From Cymbomonas tetramitiformis (taxonomy: Eukaryota; Chlorophyta; Pyramimonadophyceae; Pyramimonadales; Pyramimonadaceae), in the NCBI GenBank assembly GCA_001247695.2, contig LGRX02025776.1, positions 62,001 to 126,000 of the forward strand: a stretch of 64,000 nucleotides of DNA, given 5' to 3'. Below the pieces are notes generated by a model, which saw only the letters and a program-made list of their open reading frames with translations, searched no databases and was not told the DNA's origin. Shown here piece after piece: positions 21,350-31,951 of the stretch (its first letter is position 1; each line of letters begins with the position of its first letter). Both the position numbers and the translations under genes were made by a program.

Positions 21350-24300
21350 TTACGCGTCCACTTCAGGTGCTACCGCTACCGCTACGCAATTGTCAAAAGC
21401 TTCGTCTTCATCGGAATCATCCGATTCATTCAAGTCACCTAGGTCCTTGCGCGTGCGTTTGGATTGTTGTGCAAGCAAAGCGACGACTATCTGCGCGTAT
21501 TGCTCGTTCGGTATACTCCGTTCGGGGTCTTTCGCATCCACATTCCATGCCAGCACTATTTCATTCTTATCGAAAGTCTCGGTAGACGGTCGGTGCCCCG
21601 GTGGCGCTGCGAAAGCTCCTGGGTGACTCGCAAGCTGCTTGCCGAGGTGCTTCTTCTTGGTGTCGGTGTGCTTTTTGGGTTGGAAATAGCGATATAGCAG
21701 CTGTTGAGTTGACGGATAGCGCGCCTCCACCTTCACCAAGTACAACGGATCCGACCATTCGCTTCGCTTCAGTTGTACGCGGAAAGCGAACTTGTCGTTT
21801 TCAGATTCCACCGCGAGAGCCACTGCAAAGCTGCCGACTGTCATCTGGCCGTAGGTGACCTCCCACTGGGCGTTGTCCACGTACTGCTCTGCTCGCTTTT
21901 GGGCTCGACCTTGGTGTTTCCGTTTACCGTTGTACACTTCTATCGGCGCTCGATCAATTCGGCGTTGGATGCGCACCGGTATAGCGGGGACGGCGGCAGC
22001 CCCGGCAGCTTCTATCGCCAACGCGGGCGCCTCTATCAGTCGAACCAAGGTGGCATTGCGCTCGATGGCCATTTTCTCGGGATGCTGGAAGGGTATCGCG
22101 GGCGCTTGACATTCTCCACCAGCAGTTAGGTGGCGCTGTTTCTCGATGACATCCTCGCGCCAAAACTTTTCGTGCACCTCCGTGAGCTTTGTGCCCAAAA
22201 TGTCCTTCAACGCCTGTAAGGTATGCTCACGCTTTTCGATGCCTTCTTCGGTAAAAGGAATCGGCTTGATGTATCCAGGCCCCGCGACAGGGGGTGTAGA
22301 AACAAGCTTTGGCAATGGAGTCTCGGGTAACCATTTTGGTGAAATGGAATACTGTTTGTACTGCATGCCCACTTCGCCGTGCTCGTTCTTCTTGAACTTG
22401 AAAGCCTGCTGTGCCAAAATATTGTGGCAATCGAAGACGTGACCATCAAACCAAGAGGTGAAGTCGAAGATCTTCTCGGTGTGCTCGCACGTTACACCAT
22501 CCGTAAAGCATTCTTATGCGACCTCTATCATCTCGTCGAGCGTCCAAGCTTGCTTGCGTCGTAGACGCACGGAGAAGCGTGAAAACATCTGGTCAATGTT
22601 CTTGTGCGTATGTCCCACCAACAGAAAGTTGAGTTTCACCTGGCGAAAGACGTCCGTGTGAACCAGCCAAGCTGCGTATGCCAACATCAACTTGCTCTTG
22701 TTGGTGCTCACATTGTCAAGCTGTACATACAATACTTCCGGCATTGGGTATGAATTTTCCCCGTCCCCGTTGCGTCGATGCTCTTGAATGCGGAGGATAT
22801 CCCGGTGCAAAACGTTGACAAGGAAGTTCGCATCGTCCTTGAAGTTGGCGTAGTTGAAATCCATGAAGCGGCCCACTTTCTCGATCATGCTCCCCATGTT
22901 GTGCACGTCAAGGAAGTCCTTAGAGTCCAGATGTTTAGGGATACGTCGAAAGTGTGGCAGTCGGGTGGTCCACTGCGTCATGCCATCGATGATCACCGAG
23001 GCATACTTATGCCAAGTTTTGTTCATGGCAATGCTCTTGGTCATATTCGCTTTACGACCATGTTTGTAGAACTTCTGGCGCTCCGCTCGTGCGATTGCCA
23101 GATGTTTGTTGAGAGGCCCGTTGTATTGCGCTGTACAAGGTACACAAATTCGGGTCAGTGAACAAATTACATAAGCATATAAACACATCACAAAGCTATT
23201 CAAGAATATTCACCTTTTTGAGATTTGGTTAAGCCTTTCTTCAATAACTTGAAGGACGCGCAAACATCGCACTGAGAAAATCGGTTCACCGATGGAATCT
23301 TGAGCCAAGAGCTGCAATCTTCGTCAAATACTTTGTAGAAGTAACTGAGAGAGATCTTTTTGCTCTCCTCATTCTCACGCAAGCCCTCGATGTACTCGTC
23401 CCACAGCTCTTCGATGGTCAAACCATCCGAAAGGTGAATCTCGGCTTTGTCAGGTTGGGGTTGTCCGTATTCGTCGGCGTATTTCTTGATCCATGCGACG
23501 ACCGACTCGCGTTTCAAGGAAATCTTGTGGTTGTTCTCCTCGTACGTCAATCCATGAACAAACGTGTGTCGGCCCTCGAGCACGCGTGTCCGACAGTCGT
23601 GAAGATACCCGTAGCTGATGCCGTAAGCCATATAGTAGAACTTAAAGCACACCTGTTACAAAACAAAAGACACCGTCACTCAAAAATAATTAACAAATTA
23701 TCCAAGGAAACGCATAAGGGTTTTTATAGGTTGGCTGGATCTAAGACGCTTGGGAGACACCCCCAGCACTGCACGTCTGCAGGCGGGACGGCCGTCGCGT
23801 GCTCGTCAGCACTCTCCAAACCACGCCTTAAATCTGCGCAACCTACACCCTTAGTGGGAATCGAACCCACGAGTGCGAGGTTCATAGCCTAGCGCCGTAC
23901 CAACTCGACCAACGCGTCGCGAATGTACTTTATGAAATTTATTTAGAAATTTATGATACAATATTCCACATTCCTGTGATGACATTACACAATCTATCAC
24001 AAGGTCCAAGAAAAATTTCGCTTTGGCCAGAGGCCGTTCATTAGCTAATGAACGGTTCCCGCAGCCAAAGTGTCTAATTGTGAGTCGCGCTTTGGCCAGA
24101 GGCCGTTCATTAGCTAATGAACGGTTCCCGCAGCCAAAGTGTCTAATTGTGAGTCGCGCTTTGGCCAGAGGCCGTTCATTAGCTAATGAACGGTTCCCGC
24201 AGCCAAAGTGTCTATTGTGAGTCGCGCTTTGGCCAGAGGCCGTTCATTAGCTAATGAACGGTTCCCGCAGCCAAAGTGTCTAATTGTGAGTCGCGCTTTG

Positions 24301-25341
24301 GCCAGAGGCCGTTCATTAGCTAATGAACGGTTCCCGCAGCCAAAGTGTCTAATTGTGAGTCGCGCTTTGGCCAGAGGCCGTTCATTAGCTAATGAACGGT
24401 TCCCGCAGCCAAAGTGTCTAATTGTGAGTCGCGCTTTGGCCAGAGGCCGTTCATTAGCTAATGAACGGTTCCCGCAGCCAAAGTGTCTAATTGTGAGTCG
24501 CGCTTTGGCCAGAGGCCGTTCATTAGCTAATGAACGGTTCCCGCAGCCAAAGTGTCTAATTGTGAGTCGCGCTTTGGCCAAAGGCCGTTCATTAGCTAAT
24601 GAACGAGTTCAAAAATAAACATACCTGCTTCTTGGCCAAAAAGTATTTGAAGTCGAACTTGTCCTCAGATCGAAAGCTGTTTTTTAGCAAGTCCTTCACG
24701 AAGTATTCCTTCCTATCTTTTTGCGACATGCTGAAAATATTTTCGCGAAAAGACTGAATATCTGCGGATGAGAAAGATAGACAGCAGTGCGACTTGCAAT
24801 TGCACTTAATGGTTTCTGCCATTGATATACTGTCAGCCTGCAAACGTCGCTGCTTAATACTAATTACGCCCGTATATTGTTTCTTGCGTATGTCGGATTC
24901 GTACGGTTTGCGCACGACAATCTGCTTGTTTACTTCACCATTTAAACAAACAAGAGGGTCTTCATTCCTCAAGTCCAAACTTGTCTCTGAAAATTCTGTA
25001 TCAAGTCTGCTTTTTATCTCTTGTAAGTCAATTTCGCGCAAAGCGCGTGACCCGGAAACGCGTGAAGAATTAGAGCTAACTTCCGATCTACACGTCAAAG
25101 GCGCGTTCCAAAGGACCAATTGCGTATTTGCGCTCGGGGCTGTGCTTGGAATTGGCTCATGAATGAAAAAGTCAGCCCCTATTTCCATAGAATCTTCAAT
25201 AACTATTCTCGGGCACGGTTTGCAGATAATCTCGCAACCTTCATCGAAAGGAATAGAAAACATATTTTCGTCAAAATTAGCCGTCATTAGCTTATGAAGC
25301 CGTTTTTTACGTTCTGAAAATGATATGGACTTGCGAGTCAA
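21350..25341 (-). CDS. Transposase-like protein (DUF7869-like), three exons
   Basis: Exon 1 is 25341-24625, exon 2 is 23652-23214 and exon 3 is 23130-21350. Both introns have GT..AG ends and keep phase, giving 979 codons. Exon 1 has a charged N-terminus and CNCKSHCC. Exon 2 has VCFKFYYMAYGISYG and a FSQCDVCASF Cys pair. Exon 3 has YVQLDNVSTNKSK and GHTHKNIDQMFSRFS, the D..N and GHTH..D..FS signature I associate with the DUF7869 group of transposon-linked proteins, thought to be RNase-H-like. The C-terminal third is Lys-rich and ends in acidic DESDDSDEDEAFDN. One in-frame TAA at 22514-22516 splits exon 3 (nonsense change, error or unrecognised intron). No ATG opens exon 1, so an upstream exon may exist. 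Intron 1 (24624-23653) carries the palindrome array and a tRNA-like repeat. Function in transposition is inferred. Confidence 0.6.
23700..23925 (-). repeat. tRNA-derived SINE-like repeat in an intron
   Basis: On the minus strand, 23920-23841 resembles a tRNA. It has a box A-like TGGTCGAGTTGGTACGG, a perfect box B GGTTCGATTCC (23867-23857) and a perfect five-base T stem around it. The acceptor stem does not pair and the anticodon stem has a mismatch, so it is not a working tRNA. About 140 bp of unrelated body follows toward 23700. A tRNA head plus a body is the plan of a SINE. A degenerate tRNA is the alternative. Confidence 0.5.
24020..24606. repeat. Palindrome array A: nine 69-bp repeats
   Basis: Nine nearly identical units. 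Palindrome cores start at 24036, 24105, 24174, 24242, 24311, 24380, 24449, 24518 and 24587 (69 bp apart, once 68). Each unit centres on the 20-bp palindrome CGTTCATTAGCTAATGAACG, extended by one more C/G pair. An outer inverted pair CTTTGGC..GCCAAAG gives each unit a second stem. The array lies in intron 1 of the minus transposase-like gene, close to its 5' splice site. The open frames across it arise because 69 is a multiple of three. Confidence 0.95.
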
Positions 25342-25611
25342 CCGAGAATTTCTATCTTACTAAATCGATCGATCCTCGATTTCAGCGCAAATGACACCAG
25401 GATATCTTAAAATCATATCCTTGATCTGAACAGACCGAATCAGGAAGCGACAGCAAATGTCATTTTTGATTAAAATTGTCATCGATATTTGACATGTTAT
25501 TTTCAGCCGCCAGAAATGACTTTTGATATTCTGCTAAAGTTACATCACTTATTCAATGTTCTTTCACACACACCCCTTTCACAGTTGACAGCCAATTTCT
25601 CTCATTTCGCA
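25342..25611. promoter_or_regulatory. Shared intergenic region of the two divergent element 2 genes
   Basis: About 270 bp separates the 5' part of the minus gene from ATG 25612 of the plus gene. It is AT-rich and contains ATCGATCGATCC and CATCGATATTTG words but no clear TATA box. By position it must hold both promoters unless upstream exons exist. Confidence 0.4.
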
Positions 25612-28600
25612 ATGGCGACAGCAGAAACATTTCAAGCACTGAGGGCTCAACATATTTTCCAGCTATATCTTGGCAACAAGCGGAGCATTGTTAGAACGCT
25701 TGAAACCGACGATCCTCCAGACACCTTGCAAATAGTGATTCACTCTGATGACCCGAACGAAAAGAATGAAGAAATGATTTACAGTTTTCCTCAGTTTACC
25801 TCTTCGACTGTAGTCGAGGGTAGCCTCCTTCCTGAAAAACGCGTTGCGTACAGTGTCATTGAAAACCAGACTCCAATTCTGTATTTCGTCGCATTCAGGA
25901 ACAAATAGCTTACTGTGATCGAATTGGACAGCGCGAACTTTGAGGAAACCTTGAGCCTTCCAAAGCACACGAATCGGCTTACGGCTTTTCAAAGTTTGAA
26001 AAGTAGGGCAGGAGAAGAAGGAAAAAGTAAGGAATTCTATCTAGCGAGCTATGTAAACACGGCGTGGAAAGCGTCGATTACAGCTCCTTTCTGGCAAAGC
26101 AGGAGGCCAGCGCCAGTGATCGATGACCTCGGACTTGGTGGCGAGATACCTGTTGTACAGCCTACGGTACGTCCCTTTCAAGCCCTGAGCCTGGACCGGG
26201 GCGGAAGGCGTTCATTAGCTAATGAACGCTTTTCGCCTGGAAACGCGCGCCCTGGGCCTGTACCGGGGCGGAAGGCGTTCATTAGCTAATGAACGCTTTC
26301 GGCCTCGAAACGCGCGCCCTGCGCCTGGACCGGGGCGGAAAGCGTTCATTAGCTAATGAACGCTTTCGGCCTCGAAACGCGCGCCCTGCGCCTGGACCGG
26401 GGCGGAAGGCGTTCATTAGCTAATGAACGCTTTCGGCCTCGAAACGCGCGCCCTGAGCCCTGACCGGGGCGGAAAGCGTTCATTAGCTAATGAACGCTTT
26501 CGGCCTCGAAACGCGCGCCCTGCGCCTGGACCGGGGCGGAAGGCGTTCATTAGCTAATGAACGCCTTCCGCCTCGAACCGCGCGCCCTGAGCCCTGACCG
26601 GGGCGGAAGGCGTTCATTAGCTAATGAACGCTTTCGCCTCGAAACGCGCGCCCTGAGCCCTGACCGGGGCGGAAGGCGTTCATTAGCTAATGAACAGTTT
26701 CGTCTTGTCCCAGGCTGCCAGGAGAACGGATGTGCAGCGTGCTGCCGAACGCGCCCTTCAAGGACCTAGTGGCTCCAGAGCGTTTACTGGAGCGGGCGCT
26801 AATGTGGATATGTCTCAAGTGGCCACCCCATCTGAGGCAAGGAAGGCAGCCGAGGTGGCTGCACATGGGTGGCACGCTAAGCTGACAGTGGAGCATGCAG
26901 CAAAGATGGATTATGAGGAGAAAGCAAAGCTGTGCAGGCAAATCGAGATGGAGCACCGGTGGCCGAATCCCATGTCGACCGACGAGGCGGCGGAGCAAGG
27001 GAGTGTGTTTCGTCTCCCCATTGAATGCCTGTACCACGCGACGGGGTACGAGGCCTGCCGGGATCAAGAGAGGGGCTGGGTGAACGAGATCAAGTCCAGC
27101 AGGAAGGAGAACCCGTGGGCCCCTTTCAATGCGGGTCTTGTTGCGATCGACGATGTCAAAACCCGTGCCGAATTCTCCCTGAAAAAAGCTCTCAGGGGAG
27201 AATACAGAGGCAAGGTTTTTGGGCACCAGCACTGTTATCAAGCCACCGACGAGTGTCACCAGGAAATCCCGTTGGAGATAGCCTTCGCGTTCTTCGAGAG
27301 CAAGATCTACATCGGTCTCACGCCTGACATGATTCGGTTCTTAGGCGAGATGCAGAACCAAATCGACCAGAAGACGAAAGGCAAAGACAACACTCAGTTC
27401 ATGCAAGGGCTTCGTTCGACCCTTTTCGAAAAGCATGGGGTCGTGTACAAGGTTTACCGAGAAGCGTTGATCTCCGAGTTCGTCGCCAGCGTCCCCGAGG
27501 ACACCGAACGGGGTACCTCTTATCAACCTGGGTATTACGAGGTCGGAGGGCTGGTGCAAAAAATGGCGGAGTTCGAATCAGAGCATGGATTTTCAGTCCC
27601 GGATCCCGAGAAATATCCCAAGGGATTCCAGTACATCGAGGATGTGGAGACGTCTGAGCGCGAGGGAGACCCTGAGACCCTCCCTGAGGTAGAGGTGACG
27701 GTGAAGACGCTGGACGATGACATCAACGCTCACCTCGATCGGGTCACAAGTTGGTACCCCGTAATGTCTCACTTGAACCAGTCGATGGAGACGCATGTGA
27801 AGGAAGTAGCGATGTCCAAGCATTCTGTGTTCGGCGGCACGCAAATCAACCACTACTTCATGCACTGGACAATTGCCAATTTCCGGCCGCAGACGTGGGA
27901 CCTCTGCGTTAGCATCATGGAGGCTTACAGAAGGTTTGACCTGAAGGGCATGAAAAACCCTTTGGCTTCGAAGACCAAAAAGCGCAAGGCCTCATCTTCG
28001 CCCGCTAAGGGACCCGCCAAGAAAGCTGGCAAAAAGGGCACCTCCAACCGACAGGTAAATTACTTTTTACTTCTGCTTCAAACAGTGTTTACCCCCCCAA
28101 AGCATCCTTTTCTATATTTTAAGACATGCTAAAAATGTTTTTTTACTTACAGATGGAAGACGAGGTGCAACGAGGAGGCGGGGACCACGGAGCGGGCTCG
28201 TCTAAAGGGGCAGGCATTTTGGTGGAAGAAGCTCAGTTTCTCCACAATGCCAAATCCATGGGTATGACGTTCTGGATTAACTTGGGCGGCTTGGCGGGGG
28301 AGGCGGAGTTCGACAAGGTGGACACGTATCTGCGCCTGATTATCAACAAGGAGTTGTCAGTAAAAGAGGGGGGCCAGATGATAAGCCAGTTCAAGAAGGA
28401 ACGCATGGTGCAGAAGCACTTGGTGTCCGCGGCGGGATTGCAAAATTGGGACGAATTCAAGGCCGAGTTCACCCCCTACTGGAGCTCCCAAGAGAAAATC
28501 GAGTCGTTGATCGGCTGCTTACCTTCAACTCAGGGGGGAGCGCGCCGGGGGGGTCTGGGGAAGTTCCGCACGCGATCTTGAATTACGTCGAGAACGCGCG

Positions 28601-29660
28601 GGCGAATCTCAAAGAAGCGCAGGCGCCACGCGCGGCGCACATCCAAGGCTTGCAACAGATCGAGGTGAAAGTCGACATCAAACTCTATCGGGAGGCGCGG
28701 ACCGAGGGGCCGGAGCCTAAGGTTCCAGGAGAGGCAGGCCTTGAGGACGACGAGCCCACACATGAGACGAACGTGCCGATGTTCCCTCGTTGGAAGATCG
28801 TCAAGGGCAGCATGAACGATATGAAGGACGTCCCGAGGCTGCCCTTCACGGGGACGATCGTCGACTGCAATTACGCCCTTGACAAGGAGAAGACTCCCGA
28901 CGCGATGACCAAGGAGGAGGTGCAACCGTTCCTGGAGTCTTTCAACGCCAAGACCACCGCCCCGGCATGGACAGTCGCTATCTTTTGCGGTTTCGTCCAA
29001 CAAAACGATTTCCTGGAGGTGATTGACAATTACTGCTCCGGCCGCGCGGAGCGGTTCTTCTGGCACAAGCAGAACGTGAACATGAACCCCAACAAGACCG
29101 TACGCTACAATGACGTTGAATGTGGCGTCCTGGGGTACCATGTAAAGAGCGATGCCCAGGGGGAGTCTTCTAAAAAGCCGGAGTGGATGTTCAACTTTGA
29201 TTTTGGAGAAGGTGAACGTGTGAGCCGCGCGTCACTTTTGCGCGGCTTCCCGGTTGTGCACCGGATGTTCAAACGCGACAGCAAAGTCGTGAATAACCAT
29301 CAGAAACCCCAAGCTCTGTTGATGGAGCTGATCCAGTGCCACATGCTCGGTGACAATCCGGGCAAGAAGGATGAGAACGGCCATCCACTCAACTGGATTC
29401 TCGACGCTTGCTGCGGCGTCGGCTCGACGTCCATGGCCGCCATGAGGTGTGGTATGAACGCGATCGGCTTCGACCACGACCAGTACATGGTCAGCTCTGC
29501 GCAGCAACGGCTGATCAATTTCGACGCCGAGCCCGATCAGCATGCCGAGTTGAAGCCCAAATCGAAGTGCGAACCGACGGCGAAGGGGAAGGAAGCAGCC
29601 ACTGCCGAATCTGAGGAAGAAGACTTAGATGAAGATGAGGAAGATGAGAATGATGAATAA
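25612..29660 (+). CDS. Large element 2 protein with C-terminal DNA amino-methyltransferase-like domain
   Basis: Exon 1 runs from ATG 25612 to 26166 with one in-frame TAG at 25906-25908. An intron with array B (26167-26713) leads to exon 2 (26714-28054), a region without known domain and a Lys-rich end (KKAGKKGTSNRQ). A second intron (28055-28152) leads to exon 3. A -1 shift is needed between about 28520 and 28560 to enter the frame that ends at 29660. The last part follows the beta-group amino-methyltransferase order: VDCNYAL in place of DPPY (28863), WHKQNVNMNPNKTVRYND, HQKPQALLMELI, then LDACCGVGSTSMAA (AdoMet-binding motif I, 29403). An acidic tail closes the protein. Known relatives methylate adenine N6 or cytosine N4 in DNA. 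Here Asp and Tyr of the catalytic motif remain but both prolines are lost, so activity is doubtful. Confidence 0.6.
26196..26697. repeat. Palindrome array B: eight 67-bp repeats
   Basis: Cores start at 26210, 26277, 26344, 26411, 26478, 26545, 26612 and 26678 (67 bp apart, last step 66). Each contains the same 20-bp palindrome as array A, CGTTCATTAGCTAATGAACG, here extended by G/C and sometimes AA/TT. The surrounding unit (GGACCGGGGCGGAA, CTCGAAACGCGCGCCCTG) shares nothing evident with array A. The array sits in the first intron of the plus gene, a position matching array A in the opposite gene. Confidence 0.95.
28523..28556 (+). promoter_or_regulatory. Possible -1 frameshift site (two G-run slippery heptamers)
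   Basis: In the reading frame of exon 3, two heptamers fit X-XXY-YYZ: G GGG GGA at about 28531 and G GGG GGT at about 28546. The coding continuation to the methyltransferase-like domain lies in the -1 frame. A base-count error in either G run would explain the same break, and that is the simpler reading. Confidence 0.3.
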
Positions 29661-30198
29661 AATAGTAGGATTTGTCGACCGCCCTGACTGATAGTATCAG
29701 TCAAGCCTCGACGGTATAGGGTGAAAAGTACTCTACTCGTAAACATTTGAATAAAGAATGATACATGTATGCATATTTCGGTGTTTTCATTGTACGCATA
29801 CTGCACTTTTCTACCGTGTTGCCTTTACAGTAAGTCGCGGTCTACAAGAAATTGTATCTACAAGAAACTAGCCGCTAGATTTTGTCACATTACCGTTGAG
29901 TTGTTATGAAAATGTTGTCTTAAATATGGAAAATTAATTAAGCGACCAGCGCTACCGAAAATTTACCTTTTTCTTATAGACCGCGCCTTACTGTATGTAT
30001 CCCTATTTCGCGCATAAATATCACTAAACCCTGATTTTTATGAAATATATATAAATCCAAAAATGACATATGATAATGTCATTTTCATCGAATAGTGTGT
30101 TCCTAACATAATTAGTGTACAAACAAAATTTAGTGTGCAATTTGGATCTCATTAGGGTAAGATAGGACTGCATCGCCTAAAAGGGGGGGAGAGTTGTA

Positions 30199-30499
30199 CT
30201 AGGGTACATCACGAGTCGGTACGAGATACATACGGTCAGAGTGACGAGTGACAGAACCGATGCCAGTCACCAGCATGACCGAGAGGTATGACGAGGCGAC
30301 TAGGGTACGTCGCGAGTCAGGATGACATATGTGTCAGAATGACGAGTGACAGCACTGATGGCAGTCACCAGTATGACCGTGCGAGAAGTATGACGAGGCG
30401 ACTAGGGTACGTCGCCAGTCAGGATGACATATGTGTCAGAGTGACGAGTGACAGCACTGATGACAGTCACCAGTATGACCGAGAGGTATGACGAGGGTG
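30199..30499. repeat. Three tandem ~102-bp repeats
   Basis: Units share GACTAGGGTACGTCGC, GAGTCAGGATGACATATGTG, GTGACAGCACTGATG and CAGTCACCAGTATGACCG blocks. The first copy is the most diverged. No coding potential. Confidence 0.85.
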
Positions 30500-31149
30500 A
30501 CTGACAGAATGCGGCTTTTGAATATCTGCACCCACATCAGATCAGGTTTGAGAGAATTGGTGGGAAACCATCCAGAAATGGTGGGAATTCATTCAGTACT
30601 CAAACAGCCGAACAGAACTGGAGGGAAACCAGGAGAGCCTCAGTTCTTGCCACATTATCACATCTATGATTATTCAGAGGAGAAATCTAGAATTGCTCAG
30701 AAGTCAGATCAGAGTTGATTGGCAGCTGCAGTCCGAGGGCTGTATGACATGACAGACATCGGGACTGATGCATTTGAAGTGACTGGTCACGTGACATTCG
30801 AATCCGAGGGGAGCCGAGGGAATTTGAGTCGACAGGTTGCTACTAATAGAGCTGAGCAAGCTCTTGCATCAGTTTTTGAATTAGTTACAAGTGGCACCAA
30901 CCTCTGGTGCATAGTAACTCCGACTCATTTAAGTTTTAACCGACACAACCGATATCTCCGATATTACCCTTGTGATCTCTGCATTACAACCGAGATGCTC
31001 TCCAAGCATTTCCAGTAAGTGTTTACTTACTCCGGAGGGAGCCATTGTTTATGACTCTCACCCCGAACACAAGCGGACCTCAACCGGCCCAGGCTGACTT
31101 CAAACGGCCCCGGGACGTCCTGCCACGGTAAGCCTTCTTCCCTGCAGTG
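30500..31149. other. No recognisable gene
   Basis: Short open frames on the plus strand (30488-31018) lack recognisable motifs. No structured repeat seen. Confidence 0.4.
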
Positions 31150-31184
31150 TTGCAGTGCTGCAGTGTTGCAGAGCCTTAGATATA

Positions 31185-31520
31185 GACCTCCCGGGAGGTC
31201 TCCAAAGTGTGACCATAGGCCGCGGCAAGTCCCGAAATATCGTACCGATTGGTCATGTTGACATCCTAGCATGGTGGGGTGCCCTTGGGTGCACACAATT
31301 CGTCCGCTCGTGTCGAGGCAGGAATGGCCTCTTAGATGAATACCAATTCTGCTGCAGAGCCTCAGAGACCTCCAGAGGAGCAGAGGTCTCCAAAGTGTGA
31401 CCAGAGGCCGTGGCAAGTCCCGAAATATCGTATATGGGTCATGTTGGCATCCTAGCATGTTGGGGTGCCCCTGGGTGCACTCAATTCGTCGTGTCAAGGC
31501 GGGAATGGCCTCTTAGATGT
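31185..31520. repeat. Two direct copies of a dispersed repeat
   Basis: Blocks such as GGTCTCCAAAGTGTGACCA, GGCAAGTCCCGAAATATCGT, CATCCTAGCATG.TGGGGTGCCC and GGAATGGCCTCTTAGATG occur twice, about 200 bp apart. Part of the same unit occurs inverted at 41,085-41,160. The second copy runs up to the N gap. Confidence 0.75.
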
Positions 31521-31527
31521 TAGATGA

Positions 31528-31951
31528 NNNNNNNNNNNNNNNNNNNNNNNNNNNNNNNNNNNNNNNNNNNNNNNNNNNNNNNNNNNNNNNNNNNNNNNNN
31601 NNNNNNNNNNNNNNNNNNNNNNNNNNNNNNNNNNNNNNNNNNNNNNNNNNNNNNNNNNNNNNNNNNNNNNNNNNNNNNNNNNNNNNNNNNNNNNNNNNNN
31701 NNNNNNNNNNNNNNNNNNNNNNNNNNNNNNNNNNNNNNNNNNNNNNNNNNNNNNNNNNNNNNNNNNNNNNNNNNNNNNNNNNNNNNNNNNNNNNNNNNNN
31801 NNNNNNNNNNNNNNNNNNNNNNNNNNNNNNNNNNNNNNNNNNNNNNNNNNNNNNNNNNNNNNNNNNNNNNNNNNNNNNNNNNNNNNNNNNNNNNNNNNNN
31901 NNNNNNNNNNNNNNNNNNNNNNNNNNNNNNNNNNNNNNNNNNNNNNNNNNN
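31528..31951. other. Assembly gap (424 N)
   Basis: A run of N directly next to a long inverted-repeat arm. Frames through it are artefacts. Confidence 0.99.

Larger units (their letters stand above)
20738..30180. mobile_element. Element 2: DNA transposon with divergent transposase and methyltransferase-like genes (ends approximate)
   Basis: Inverted matching sequence lies outside the two divergent genes. Positions 21084-21109 and 30076-30101 are inverted with one mismatch in 26 bp, and GCACACTAAATT at 21029-21040 faces its complement at about 30128-30139. Outermost similarity (TTTTAGG at about 20740 and its complement near 30180) is weak, so the exact ends and target duplication are not fixed. 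Contents: a minus transposase-like gene (25341-21350), a plus gene ending in a methyltransferase-like domain (25612-29660), and two arrays of one palindrome in introns. Family affiliation is unknown. Confidence 0.6.

Noticed and set aside
23841..23920. Functional tRNA gene on the minus strand
   Set aside because: Box A and box B are good, but the acceptor stem cannot pair and the anticodon stem has a mismatch.
24020..24606. Array A as a CRISPR array
   Set aside because: The whole 69-bp unit is repeated, with no unique spacers between repeats. It lies in a spliced eukaryotic-type gene and no cas-like gene is present.
24023..24618. Long open frames across array A on both strands
   Set aside because: A repeat of 69 bp, a multiple of three without stops, keeps frames open by chance. 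The peptides are pure repeats.
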